Of a stretch of 64,000 bases of DNA, positions 43,296-52,304 are shown piece by piece. The notes below the pieces were generated by a model. The model was given only the letters and a program-made list of their open reading frames with translations. It searched no databases and had not been told where the DNA came from. Position numbers and translations under genes: made by a program. Source of the stretch: Christensenella intestinihominis (lineage in GTDB: Bacteria; Bacillota; Clostridia; Christensenellales; Christensenellaceae); assembly GCF_001678845.1 (NCBI RefSeq), contig NZ_MAIQ01000010.1:1-64000 (forward strand), in the 5' to 3' direction. Every line of letters begins with the position of its first letter. The first letter of the stretch is position 1.

Positions 43296-43787
43296 ATGAA
43301 ACGCGAAATCAAGCTGAAGGTCCTGCGCAACTGGCGGTTCGTGCTGGAATGGGCGACATTCGCCGGAATCATCTGCATGACCGCAACATTTGCGCTTACG
43401 GCAAGCATTTTGCCCATGCCCGCGCCTCCCGTAGGCGCGGACGGGCTGGTGGCCAAATATGGAATGCGCACCGTACTGTTTATCCTGTTCGCCCTCGGCG
43501 GCGGCCTGTGCGGGCTTTTGTTTTTGCTGTCGCGTTTTCCGCGCCTGTACAAATATCCGGTGAAAATCAACGCGGACAACGTGGAGCTCCAGTACCACAT
43601 TGCAAAAATTGCGTTATGCGCCGGGCAGCTGATTGCCGTCGTGGTGACATGCGTCCTGATGCTGCGCGTATATAACCAGAACATTACGACTGATTCCGCC
43701 GATTTCCGGGATATGCTCATTCAATCGGGAATTGCGGGCTGCGCGGTATATTTCATTTATTTTTTAACCGCGCGGAAATTCCGGTAA
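43296..43787 (+). CDS. Small four-helix membrane protein, DUF1648-like
   Basis: A 163-residue protein with four predicted membrane helices. The order is a short basic N-terminus, helix 1 (about 17-36), an ILPMPAPPVGADGLVAKYGM loop, helix 2 (about 59-77), then PRLYKYPVKINADNVELQY and helices 3 and 4. The loop and the YPVKI segment resemble DUF1648-type proteins, whose role is not known. It begins 8 nt after cobT and ends near the palindromic repeat. I cannot name a function. Confidence 0.65.
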   Translation: MKREIKLKVLRNWRFVLEWATFAGIICMTATFALTASILPMPAPPVGADGLVAKYGMRTVLFILFALGGGLCGLLFLLSRFPRLYKYPVKINADNVELQYHIAKIALCAGQLIAVVVTCVLMLRVYNQNITTDSADFRDMLIQSGIAGCAVYFIYFLTARKFR

Positions 43788-43803
43788 GCGCCCGGTATAA
43801 AAA

Positions 43804-44099
43804 ACACGCCGCAGTGCCTGCGGCGCGAGCTTGTCGAAAAAGTCTCGCCGCTACGCGGCTGGACACTTTTTCGAGGTTGCGGCGGTTTTGCTGTCAGGCT
43901 GTGCATGACGGCCGCAAAACCGCCATATGAGCGGACTTGCGGGCGCGCATGTCGCCCTTGCACCCCAGGGCACCCTCTCTTCCGGCGTTACCACGCCGGA
44001 ATTCACCTTGTCCGCGATTATAAATCAAGGGCCTTGCCCCTTGACAATCCCTGCTGAAAGGTTTTTTGACAGCCTGACACGCCGCAGTGCCTGCGGCGC
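43804..44099. repeat. Palindrome-rich intergenic element with terminal direct repeats
   Basis: A perfect 23-bp direct repeat, starting ACACGCCGCAGTGCC and itself a hairpin, bounds the region at 43804-43826 and 44077-44099. Between them are: CGAAAAAGT/ACTTTTTCG (43835-43843, 43865-43873) enclosing GCCGC/GCGGC; an 11-bp pair GGCGGTTTTGC/GCAAAACCGCC (43881-43891, 43914-43924); TTCCGGCGT/ACGCCGGAA (43980-44001); CAAGGG/CCCTTG (44026-44043); and an 11-bp inverted pair TGTCAGGCTGT/ACAGCCTGACA (43892-43902, 44069-44079). There is no open frame with coding features. It may be a dispersed repeat of the REP or miniature-element kind, or a structured RNA. Confidence 0.6.
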
Positions 44100-44120
44100 A
44101 TTTTCATCCTGCATATTTTA

Positions 44121-45462
44121 TTACGTGTCTTTTCGGACCAGCATATTGACCGCATCCGTCCAGCCCGCGTACAGATGCCTGCTCTGTTCTTCGGACATTT
44201 TTGCATGGTAAATACCGCAGTCGTTTCCCAGGCTGCCGATTTCATCCCGGTCCTTCCACAGGCCAATTCCCAGGCCGCCCGCATATGCCGATCCCGGCAT
44301 CCTTTCCCATTGCTTCCGTAATATCCTTCAATTGATATACCGTCGATTCCAGGCCCGCGCGCACAATATGGTTCCGGTTGGTGCTCCTTTGCATCCCGCA
44401 CAGCATGGCGCGCACATTGCTGTTCCAATGCGGCGCATTGATCCCCGCAAAAGCAGGCACCAAATACACGCCCTCCGTATCGCCGGCCTGCAGCGCCATC
44501 TGTTCGGATTCTTCACTGCTTCCAAGCAGTTTCAGGTCGTTCTCCATCCACCGGATCACGTCCCCGGTAAAATTCGCGGTTCCTTCAAGAGCATATTCCA
44601 CCTCGCCCTGCAGCCCCCACGCCACTGACGTCCCTATTTTATACTTGGACAGCACGGGCTGTTTCCCGATATTCATCATGACCGACATTCCGGTGCCAAA
44701 CGTACATTTTACCATTCCCGGCTTCCAGCACTGCTGTGCAAACAGCGCGCCGTGGGAATCCCCCATCACTCCGCACACAGGGACCGGCCGGGGGAGCACC
44801 CCTTCCGCCGTCGTATAGCCGAAAACCTCATCCGAAAATTTCACCTCGGGCATCCTTACTTCGCTGAGCCCGAACAACTCCAACAACCTTTCGTCCCATT
44901 TGAGGGTATGGATATTAAACAGTTGGGTCCTCGAGGCGTTGGAATAATCCGTCGCGTGTTTTCCCGTCAGCTTCCATATCACCCAGCTGTCCATCGTTCC
45001 AAACAGCGGATGTTTTCCACATTCGGCATTTTCAAAAATCCACGCCGCTTTCCCTGCGGAAAAATATGCGGAGAGCACGAGCCCCGTCGCCTTTGTGATC
45101 TCGTCGCTGCGGGACGAGATTTTTTCACGCTTCACCAATTCCGCCGCACGCGCGCAATGCCACACGACAGCGTTATGGACCGGCCTGCCGTCCTCTTCCC
45201 AAAGCATTACCGTTTCGCGCTGGTTCGTAACTGAAACCGCCAGCACGTCTTCCGGTGAAACGCCCGAATCCGTTATAACCTCGCGGATTGCGCCGATGAG
45301 GTTATGATATATCTCCACCGGATCATGCTCGACCCATCCGTCCCTGGGATAATATTGCCTGTGCGCCCTGTCTCTCCGGCAAATTACATTCGCATATTGA
45401 TCGAATAGGATCGCTTTGGTTCCCGAAGTGCTTTGATCGATCCCCAAAATATAGTTTCCCAT
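44121..45462 (-). pseudogene. Glycerol-kinase-type FGGY kinase with internal deletion
   Basis: The first 400 codons are a normal FGGY kinase resembling glycerol kinase: MGNYILGIDQSTSGTKAIL, GWVEHDPVEIYHN, VSVTNQRETVMLWEE, TDYSNASRTQLFNIHTL and YALEGTANFTGDVIRW. After ITEAMGKDAGI the frame runs into a stop at 44242. The C-terminal end of the family, GSAYAGGLGIGLWKDRDEIG through HLYAGWTDAVNM, continues at once in another frame to TAA at 44121. About 40 residues, including the DGG...N adenosine-binding segment, are missing at the junction (about 44288-44295). A deletion plus frameshift has therefore inactivated the kinase. It is the last gene of the ABC/dehydrogenase operon. ATG 45462 follows GAGGAG. 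Confidence 0.85.
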
Positions 45463-45475
45463 TGCTGACATCTCC

Positions 45476-46141
45476 TCAAAGTAAATTCTCCGGCTCTTCA
45501 AGTAAAACGATAAAATCGGCCATAAACCTCGCAAGGTCCGCGCCCGCCGTTATCCGGTGATCCGCGCTCAGGCGGACGTTCATTTGTTTACCGCAAACAA
45601 TAGTTCCGTTTTTGACAACCGGAACGTCCCTCATTCGCGCAAGCGCCATGATGGCGGCCTGGGGCGCATTCACGATTGCCGTGAACGCGCTTACGGGGAA
45701 CATTCCAAGGTTGCTGATTGTGAACGTTCCGCCTGCAAGCTGCTCCAGTGTAAAATTGCCGCGCTTTGTCTTTTCCTTGATCTCTTCCATGCATTCATGT
45801 AATTCGCGGATCGTTTTATCCGCGGCGTCGCGGATCACCGGGACAAGCAATCCCTTTCCCGTATCCGCCGCCACGCCGATGTTGACGCCCTCATGGCAGA
45901 GAATATGATCCTGCCCGAAGGATGCGTTTATCCCCGGGTGCTTTTTGAGGCAGAGCGCCGCCGCCCGTACAATCAATGTCGTATAGGAGGTTTTAAAGGG
46001 CAGCCCTCCCCGGAATTTTATCATCGGGCGGCAATCGATTTCCCCCTCGATATTAAACTGGGGCACGCCGTCCCAGCTTTCCGTCATATGCCGCGCCATG
46101 CTCTTTTTCATGGGGGTAAGCTTTATTACCGTATCACTCAT
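45476..46141 (-). CDS. Free E2 acyltransferase catalytic domain
   Basis: A 221-residue protein made of only the catalytic domain of a dihydrolipoyl acyltransferase (2-oxoacid_dh family). It has TPMKKSMARHMTESW near the start, VNIGVAADTGKGLLVPVIRD and GGTFTISNLGMFPVSAFT. It lacks the lipoyl and peripheral-subunit-binding domains. The usual DHRxxDG active-site motif reads SADHRITAGADL: the histidine is present, but the catalytic aspartate position is alanine. Its ATG overlaps the lipoyl gene stop by 8 nt (ATGAGTGA). It would transfer an acyl group from the lipoyl protein to CoA. Confidence 0.88.
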   Translation of the reverse strand: MSDTVIKLTPMKKSMARHMTESWDGVPQFNIEGEIDCRPMIKFRGGLPFKTSYTTLIVRAAALCLKKHPGINASFGQDHILCHEGVNIGVAADTGKGLLVPVIRDAADKTIRELHECMEEIKEKTKRGNFTLEQLAGGTFTISNLGMFPVSAFTAIVNAPQAAIMALARMRDVPVVKNGTIVCGKQMNVRLSADHRITAGADLARFMADFIVLLEEPENLL

Positions 46142-46376
46142 CTGTCTGAATCCACGCGATGGTTTTAGTGATCTCCACCGTATCGCCTTCCTCGGCAAGT
46201 ATTTCCGTCAGGGTCCCCGCAACGCTGGATTTCACTTCGGTCGTCGCTTTATCCGTCTCAATCTCAAGCAGCACATCGTCTACTTCCACATGGTCTCCAA
46301 CCTTTTTGACCCATGTGCTGATTGTTCCTTCCTCCATGTCCAACCCGATTTTTGGCATAATCACTTCTTTTTTCAT
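46134..46376 (-). CDS. Free lipoyl-domain protein
   Basis: An 80-residue single biotin/lipoyl domain. It has IMPKIGLDMEEGTISTWVKK and the lipoylation loop EIETDKATTEVKSSVAG, with the modified lysine at about residue 43. In most dehydrogenase complexes this is the N-terminal part of E2; here it is a separate small protein, followed by a bare catalytic domain. Gram-positive E2 enzymes occasionally split in this way, but it is not common. GGATGG lies before ATG 46376. Confidence 0.92.
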   Translation of the reverse strand: MKKEVIMPKIGLDMEEGTISTWVKKVGDHVEVDDVLLEIETDKATTEVKSSVAGTLTEILAEEGDTVEITKTIAWIQTDE

Positions 46377-46395
46377 CTTCGTTCCATCCTTTCTT

Positions 46396-47370
46396 TCAAT
46401 CCGTCAATATACGATGCGCCGCTTCAAGAATATTCCCGCTGTCCGGCACAAAACAGCTTTCCAGGTTCGGCCCGAACGGTACGGGTACAAACGGCGCGCC
46501 CACACGGCAGACCGGCTTTTTCAGGTTTTCAAAAGCCGCCTCCTGTATTTCCGCTGCGATTTCGCCCCCGAAGCCGCCTTTTTTACAGGCCTCATGCACA
46601 ATTACGACGCGTCCGGTTTTTTTTGCCGACCGAACGACCGTATCCGCATCAAACGGCGTAAGCGAACGCACGTCTACCACCTCCGCGGACACTCCCTCCG
46701 TTTCGAGCTGCTCCGCAGCTTTGAGCGCCTGGTTCACCATCGCGGAATAAGCAACGATCGTGATATCCTCTCCCTGCCGCTTGATATCGCAGGTATAATC
46801 GCACTCGTACGGTTCTTCCGGCACCTCGCATTTCACTTTATAAAGCGCCTTGTGCTCAATAAAAACGACGGGGTTATTGTCGCGGATCGCATGCAAAAGC
46901 AAGCCTTTTGCGTCATAGGCATTGGAGGGCATCAGCACCCGTATCCCGGGAATGTGGCTCAGCATGGCTTCAAGGGACTGCGAATGCTGCGCGCCGTTTC
47001 CAAGCCCCGCCCCGCCCTGCGTACGGATTACAAGCGGAAGGCTTACCATACCGCCGTACATATACCGTATTTTTGCCGCCTGGTTCAATATCTGGTCAAA
47101 TGCCACGCCGATAAAATCGACATACGACAGCTCCACAACCGGGCGCAGGCCTGTCATTGCGGCCCCGACCGCCAGCCCTACGATCGCCGACTCCGAGATT
47201 GGCGTATCCAGCACGCGCTTTTCCCCGAAATTTTCCAGCAAACCGTAAGAGCAGCGCAGTTGCCCGCCATATACCGCAATATCCTCTCCCGCCGTAAAAA
47301 TCCGCTCATCACTGTTGAAAGCGATATGAAGCGCTTCGTTCACCGCTTCCCGCATCGATAGTTTTCTCAT
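46396..47370 (-). CDS. TPP-dependent dehydrogenase E1 beta subunit
   Basis: A 324-residue protein matching the E1 beta of pyruvate, branched-chain oxoacid and acetoin dehydrogenases. It has REAVNEALHIAFNSDERIFTAGEDI, VLDTPISESAIVGLAVGAA and the C-terminal transketolase domain near DVRSLTPFDADTVVRSAKKT. It pairs with the E1 alpha gene 12 nt upstream. Length and motifs are complete. Family members that act on acetoin or a diketone cannot be separated from pyruvate-type ones by eye. Confidence 0.92.
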   Translation of the reverse strand: MRKLSMREAVNEALHIAFNSDERIFTAGEDIAVYGGQLRCSYGLLENFGEKRVLDTPISESAIVGLAVGAAMTGLRPVVELSYVDFIGVAFDQILNQAAKIRYMYGGMVSLPLVIRTQGGAGLGNGAQHSQSLEAMLSHIPGIRVLMPSNAYDAKGLLLHAIRDNNPVVFIEHKALYKVKCEVPEEPYECDYTCDIKRQGEDITIVAYSAMVNQALKAAEQLETEGVSAEVVDVRSLTPFDADTVVRSAKKTGRVVIVHEACKKGGFGGEIAAEIQEAAFENLKKPVCRVGAPFVPVPFGPNLESCFVPDSGNILEAAHRILTD

Positions 47371-47382
47371 TCTCGTTCCTCC

Positions 47383-48387
47383 TCAGGCCATTTTCCACGG
47401 CTTCCATACGATTTCCCCGAATGACGGGTCGTACAGGTCGTTCGTCAGGTCTTCTTCCGCCGGAAATGGGTCCCCCTTCGCCGTTTCCGATGCCTCCAGC
47501 ACTTTTTGTTTTTCTTCCTGCTGTATTTTACGGATTTCTTCCTCTGTTACCCCGTAATCATCCGTCAGTATTTTCCCGGCATAATCGATCGGGTCCTTTT
47601 TCTTCCATGCTTCCACTTCTTCTTTTGTCCGATAGTTTTCATTATCCCCAAAATAGTGGCCGCTCATGCGGTAGGTCGCCATTTCCATCAGCACCGGCCC
47701 CCCGCCTGCGCGCACCTCTTCCGCCGCGCCTGCAAATTCCCGGTATACTTCATCCAATTTGTTTCCATCCACGGTGACGCCCCTGATCCCATACGCTGCC
47801 GCGCGGTCCGCAAGCCGTTTTATGTTTGTGGATTTTGATACGTTCATCGAAATTCCATACTGGTTGTTCTCGCATACGAAAACGACCGGCAGTTTCCAGA
47901 TCGACGCTAAATTCAGCGCTTCGTGAAACGCCCCTTCGTTGCTCGCCCCGTCTCCGAAAAAGCAAACGACGATCCTTCCGTTATTTTTGTACTTCGCCGT
48001 AAAAGCGGCCCCTACGGCAATGGGGAGGCCTCCGCCCACGATTCCGTTCGCCCCCAGCATTCCGGTTGAAAGGTCCGCAATGTGCATCGAACCGCCTTTT
48101 CCCTTGCAATACCCGGTTTCCCGCGCCATAAGCTCCGCAAACATTTTCCTTAAATCGGCTCCCTTGGCCACGCAATGCCCGTGCCCGCGATGATTCGATA
48201 TAATGTAGTCCTCTTTTTCAAGGTGGGCGCACACGCCCACCGCAATTGCTTCCTGCCCGTTATAGGTGTGGATCGCCGCCCGGGTCAGATTCATTTTTGC
48301 AAGCTCAATCGCTTCCTTCTCAAATTCGCGAATCTGTATCATTTGAGAATATAATTCCAGCATAAGCTTTTTATTTAATTCCCGCAT
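47383..48387 (-). CDS. TPP-dependent dehydrogenase E1 alpha subunit
   Basis: A 334-residue E1 alpha. The TPP motif is CFFGDGASNEGAFHEALNLA, ending ...VFVCENNQYG. It also has ISNHRGHGHCVAKGADLRKM and GGSMHIADLSTGMLGANGIV. The pattern fits acetoin dehydrogenase AcoA or pyruvate dehydrogenase PdhA. It decarboxylates or cleaves an alpha-keto or hydroxyketone substrate and passes the acyl group to the lipoyl protein. The start ATG 48387 follows AGGAGAA. It begins 92 nt after the permease stop, in the same operon. No E3 gene is present in this window. Confidence 0.92.
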   Translation of the reverse strand: MRELNKKLMLELYSQMIQIREFEKEAIELAKMNLTRAAIHTYNGQEAIAVGVCAHLEKEDYIISNHRGHGHCVAKGADLRKMFAELMARETGYCKGKGGSMHIADLSTGMLGANGIVGGGLPIAVGAAFTAKYKNNGRIVVCFFGDGASNEGAFHEALNLASIWKLPVVFVCENNQYGISMNVSKSTNIKRLADRAAAYGIRGVTVDGNKLDEVYREFAGAAEEVRAGGGPVLMEMATYRMSGHYFGDNENYRTKEEVEAWKKKDPIDYAGKILTDDYGVTEEEIRKIQQEEKQKVLEASETAKGDPFPAEEDLTNDLYDPSFGEIVWKPWKMA

Positions 48388-48479
48388 TTTCAAGTTCTCC
48401 TGTAGAATCGTTCGGAAAAAGCGCACAGAAATACGCCTTCCTTATAATCGTTATAACCGTTCCGTCTGCCGTTCCGGTT

Positions 48480-49463
48480 TTATTTACTCAATTGTTTATT
48501 CCTGTGCATCGTGCGCAGCGCGTCGATCGCTACTGCGAGAAGAACCACACCGCCCGTCATCACGGCTTCCCAATATTGGGATACGTTAAGCATTACGATG
48601 GAATTGGAGAGCAGCTGCATCAGAAGCGCCCCCACCAGCGTCCCTACGACCGTTCCGACTCCGCCGTCCATGGACGTTCCCCCAATGACCGCAGCCGTGA
48701 TGGAGCTCATGACCCATGTTTCGCCGATCGTCGGCTGGCCGGAATTATACCGGCAGGCCACCATAATGCCGGCAAAAGCCGACAGCCCTCCCGAGATCAG
48801 GTATACATTGCGCTTGCGCGCTTCCACCTTCACCCCAACCAGCCGCGCCGCGGCATGATTTCCGCCGATTGCAAACAATTCCCTGCCAAACGGCGTGAAT
48901 TTCAATATATAGGCCAGCACCGCCACTGCCGCTATAAATATTAAGGTTGGAACGGGTATCGCGCCTAGCATTCCCTGGCCCATCGCCAGCACATCGCCCG
49001 TAATACCGGATATGGTATAGCCTTCCGTAATAACCAGGACAAAGCCGTACCCGATATTGCTTACCGCCAGCGTCACAATAAACGGGTGAAGGCGAAGCTT
49101 CGTAATCAGGAGCCCGTTGAGGTATCCGATTCCGCAGCCTATCGCCGTGCACAATATTACGGCAAGCACCGGGTTCATGCCCAGGGTCGTCATGCACAGG
49201 GCAAAAAATATTCCGCCCAGGCAGGCTGTCGAGCCAATCGACAGGTCGATACCGGCAATAATAAGCACCAGCGTTTGCCCCAGCGCAGCGATTCCAAAAA
49301 ATGACATCTGCTTAATAATGATGCCGATGTTGTACGAATTAAGAAAGTTCGGTGTAGCAAATGTCAAAATCACGCTGAACAGCAGGATGAACAGCATCAG
49401 GAACAGGATCGTAGAAACATTCTGGTTCATGCTGAATTTGTTTCTTATTTTTTTGGTTTCCAT
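48480..49463 (-). CDS. Sugar-type ABC transporter permease
   Basis: A 327-residue BPD_transp_2 (RbsC-like) permease with about 8-10 helices, including TLVLIIAGIDLSIGSTACLGG near residue 65 and GGTSMDGGVGTVVGTLVGAL near 263. It forms the channel of the second sugar-type importer in this window. It lies 32 nt after its ATPase. It is distinct in sequence from the permease at 15683-16657. The following gene is E1 alpha, so transport and the dehydrogenase complex appear to be expressed together. Confidence 0.92.
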   Translation of the reverse strand: METKKIRNKFSMNQNVSTILFLMLFILLFSVILTFATPNFLNSYNIGIIIKQMSFFGIAALGQTLVLIIAGIDLSIGSTACLGGIFFALCMTTLGMNPVLAVILCTAIGCGIGYLNGLLITKLRLHPFIVTLAVSNIGYGFVLVITEGYTISGITGDVLAMGQGMLGAIPVPTLIFIAAVAVLAYILKFTPFGRELFAIGGNHAAARLVGVKVEARKRNVYLISGGLSAFAGIMVACRYNSGQPTIGETWVMSSITAAVIGGTSMDGGVGTVVGTLVGALLMQLLSNSIVMLNVSQYWEAVMTGGVVLLAVAIDALRTMHRNKQLSK

Positions 49464-49495
49464 CGTACTTAAAGTCTCCTTTTATCTAAAATATA

Positions 49496-50986
49496 TTACG
49501 TCAACGCAATGTGCAGAATCTGTTCCGGCGTAATCTCGCTTGCATCCACCAGGCCCTTTTGCCGCCCCTCATGCATAATCAAAATACGGTTGCATATTCT
49601 AATTAATTCTTCCAGTTCGGAAGAAACGGCCAGGATCGTTAAGCCTTCATCCGCGCATTTGCGCATCAGCTTGTGAATTTCATTTTTGGCAAGCACATCG
49701 ATTCCGCGGGTTGGTTCATCTACGATCAGGAGCTTGCAGTTGGCGGCCAGCCAGCGCGCAACGACCACTTTTTGTTGGTTCCCGCCGGAAAGCTTTGTCA
49801 GCAGCCCTTCGGGGCTTGCCATTTTGACCTGTACCTGTTCGGAATAGGTCTGGAACATTTCCTCCTCTTCCTTTTTCCGGATCATTGGAAACCGATAAAT
49901 GCTTTTCAAATTTGCGATGGTCAAATTTTCTTTAATGGTCATCGTTGGCAGTATCCCATATTTTCTTCGTTCTTCGGATACGTACCCGATTCCCTTTTTG
50001 ATCGCATCGTGCGGCCCGCGCAGTTTCAGTTCTTCCCCGTCCAGCCAGATGGAGCCTGTCTCCGGCTTCTGCACGCCGAACACTGTGCTGACCAATTCAG
50101 TCCTCCCGGCGCCCACCAGCCCCGCGATTCCAAAGATTTCGCCCCGCTTTACGTCAAAGCTGATGTCCTGAAATTCCCGTTCCCGGCTCAGATGCTCTAC
50201 CTTCAGCAGCACCTCGCCCGTATTGTCCTCTTTGCGCAGGATTTCTCCTTTTTCGGCCTCGCGGCCGATCATTCCGCTTATCAGGCGCGTTACGGAAAGT
50301 TCCCCTTTTTCAAGATTTTCTATTAAAGCGCCGTCCCTCATAATAGAAACACGGTCGGATATTTCGATCACTTCATCCAAATGGTGGGAAACAAAAATAA
50401 TCGATTTCCCTTCCTCTTTGAATTTACGAATAATGCTTAAAAGTTTTTCCGTTTCCTTTAATGTCAGGCACGCGGTCGGTTCGTCGAATATGAGAATATC
50501 CGCGCCCAGGCAAAGCGCGCGGGCGATCTGCACCATCTGCTGGTCCGCCACGCTCATATTATCTACATTTTTTGTAACATCGATTTTTGCGTCCAGGCTT
50601 TTTATGATTTCTTCGGCATCGCTCCGCATTGCCTTCCAATCGATCCTGGGCACTCCCCCTTTGACTTTACATGTGCCCAGATAGATATTTTCCGCAACAG
50701 ACATTTGCGGAATCAAATTCAATTCCTGGGGAACCAGGCCCACGCCCAGGTTGAGCGCATCCGTCGGCGTTGCAATCGCGGTTTTTTTTCCATCGATGTA
50801 TAATTCGCCTTCATCGGGGAGTATCTGTCCGGTAATTACATTAATCAGCGTGCTTTTTCCCGCGCCGTTTTCACCGACAAGCGAAACGATCTCCCCCGGA
50901 TTCAAATGGAAATCCACATCGATCAGCGCTTTAACGCCCGGAAAATTTTTGCTCGCATTTTTTACTTCAAGTTTGGGAAGCGGCAT
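49496..50986 (-). CDS. Sugar-type ABC transporter ATPase
   Basis: A 496-residue tandem ATPase (RbsA class). Walker A GENGAGKSTLINVITG, ADILIFDEPTACLTLKET, the second-half GLVGAGRTELVSTVFG and LSGGNQQKVVVARWLAAN are clear. ATG 50986 (MPLPKLEV) follows GGAGGG by 8 nt; an ATG two codons before it is too close to that site. The gene is 112 nt downstream of the binding-protein stop, a gap with a strong hairpin. Confidence 0.92.
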   Translation of the reverse strand: MPLPKLEVKNASKNFPGVKALIDVDFHLNPGEIVSLVGENGAGKSTLINVITGQILPDEGELYIDGKKTAIATPTDALNLGVGLVPQELNLIPQMSVAENIYLGTCKVKGGVPRIDWKAMRSDAEEIIKSLDAKIDVTKNVDNMSVADQQMVQIARALCLGADILIFDEPTACLTLKETEKLLSIIRKFKEEGKSIIFVSHHLDEVIEISDRVSIMRDGALIENLEKGELSVTRLISGMIGREAEKGEILRKEDNTGEVLLKVEHLSREREFQDISFDVKRGEIFGIAGLVGAGRTELVSTVFGVQKPETGSIWLDGEELKLRGPHDAIKKGIGYVSEERRKYGILPTMTIKENLTIANLKSIYRFPMIRKKEEEEMFQTYSEQVQVKMASPEGLLTKLSGGNQQKVVVARWLAANCKLLIVDEPTRGIDVLAKNEIHKLMRKCADEGLTILAVSSELEELIRICNRILIMHEGRQKGLVDASEITPEQILHIALT

Positions 50987-51017
50987 ATACATTTCCCTCC
51001 ATAACCTCTTCTTTTTT

Positions 51018-51055
51018 ATGCCGCCGCCCACACCTCCCGGTATGGACGGCGGCAT
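51018..51055 (-). other. Hairpin between binding protein and ATPase genes
   Basis: ATGCCGCCG (51018-51026) pairs with CGGCGGCAT (51047-51055). On the minus strand the stem is followed by A-runs, not T-runs, so it may protect the 3' end of the binding-protein message instead of terminating it. It resembles the hairpin at the same place in the phosphonate operon. Confidence 0.5.
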
Positions 51056-51098
51056 ATATTCCTACATTGCAGCCTTGGTACTTTTTGTTGTAACGGAA

Positions 51099-52193
51099 TT
51101 ATTTATTCCAATATTCCGCGCCGCTGTCGATACAAATCTGGCGGTATTCGTCGGAATAGGTGGCAAGGTTTTCCATTGTCACAATACCAAACGGAATATC
51201 CACCCCCTGCAGCTCAACCCCATTAAAGAATTCCTGCGCCGCGCTCATGACCGTATAGTATCCTTCATAGTAAGGGCTGTAATCGATAATCGCGCTGATC
51301 TGCCCTGCTTCCAGCGAAGCCTGGGGGTCCGCCGTCAGGCAATATGTGGAAATTTTTACCTGGTCCTTTTCCACCCGGCCTGTGTCAATCGCGGCCTGCA
51401 GGGCGATGCCTGCGCCTACGCCCGCGGAGCCGTCGCCTCCGAAGATGATATCAACGTCCGGATACTGCGCCAGGATTGCTTCCGTCAGCTGGGTCGCTTT
51501 TTCCTTGTCGTCGTTGTCGGCCTGTTCCGTAACGATTTCAAATCCAGGATATTCAGACTGAATGCGGTCGCGGAAGCCGCCCGAGAATAGCTTGTGGTTT
51601 TCCGCATCGGGCGAACCCGTCAGCATTGCCACTTTCCCTTCGGTTTTACCGGTCTGCTTCACCAGGATATCCGCGGCCTGTTCCCCGGAATGGTACTGTG
51701 CATCCAAACTCGCCCCAACAAATGAATCCGCCGTCGACCCTTCATAGTCGGTATCAAACGCGATGACCTTAATTCCATTTTGCTGTGCGGATTCGAGCAT
51801 GGGCTTCACGCTTTCTCCATTGATGACGGCAATCCCGATATAATCCGGGTTCAACGAAATGGCGGATTCCAGCTTCTGCGTCTGCTCCGTAACGTCTGCG
51901 GCCGTAGGAGCGCTCCACACTACATTGACCTTATATCCCTGCTCTTCAAGTTCCTTTACGGCCTGATCCGCCCCCTCCTGCACGTAGTTGTAAAACTCGT
52001 GCACCAGCTTCGGAATGAGCACAACGGTCATTTCATCGCCCGCCGGGGCTGCCGCCGATTCACTTGCGCCTTCGGCAGACGCCGATGCAGAGCCTGTGGC
52101 AGACGGTTCTTCTGCAGCTTGCGGCTGGGAGGTGCATCCCACCATGGCAAACACGAGCAATAGACAGAGTGTCAAAATCACGATCTTTTTCAT
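51099..52193 (-). CDS. Sugar-type ABC transporter binding lipoprotein
   Basis: A 364-residue lipoprotein. The lipobox is VFAMVGCTSQ (Cys at about 20), then an Ala/Ser/Glu linker to about residue 55, and then a Peripla_BP_4 domain (TVVLIPKLVHEFYNYVQEGA). It resembles xylitol/erythritol/ribose receptors of this fold. As first gene of the operon it follows a near-consensus promoter controlled by the divergent DeoR-family regulator. The ligand is unknown; a polyol or short sugar is likely, given the downstream glycerol-kinase-type gene. Confidence 0.88.
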   Translation of the reverse strand: MKKIVILTLCLLLVFAMVGCTSQPQAAEEPSATGSASASAEGASESAAAPAGDEMTVVLIPKLVHEFYNYVQEGADQAVKELEEQGYKVNVVWSAPTAADVTEQTQKLESAISLNPDYIGIAVINGESVKPMLESAQQNGIKVIAFDTDYEGSTADSFVGASLDAQYHSGEQAADILVKQTGKTEGKVAMLTGSPDAENHKLFSGGFRDRIQSEYPGFEIVTEQADNDDKEKATQLTEAILAQYPDVDIIFGGDGSAGVGAGIALQAAIDTGRVEKDQVKISTYCLTADPQASLEAGQISAIIDYSPYYEGYYTVMSAAQEFFNGVELQGVDIPFGIVTMENLATYSDEYRQICIDSGAEYWNK

Positions 52194-52304
52194 TTTCTTT
52201 CTCCTTATTTATTAATGATATGCCACCTTCATGACAAGATTAAAATTCTTGGGAATAATAAAATTCACGATATTTTTTGATAGATTGACTTGTATTGTTG
52301 TTTT

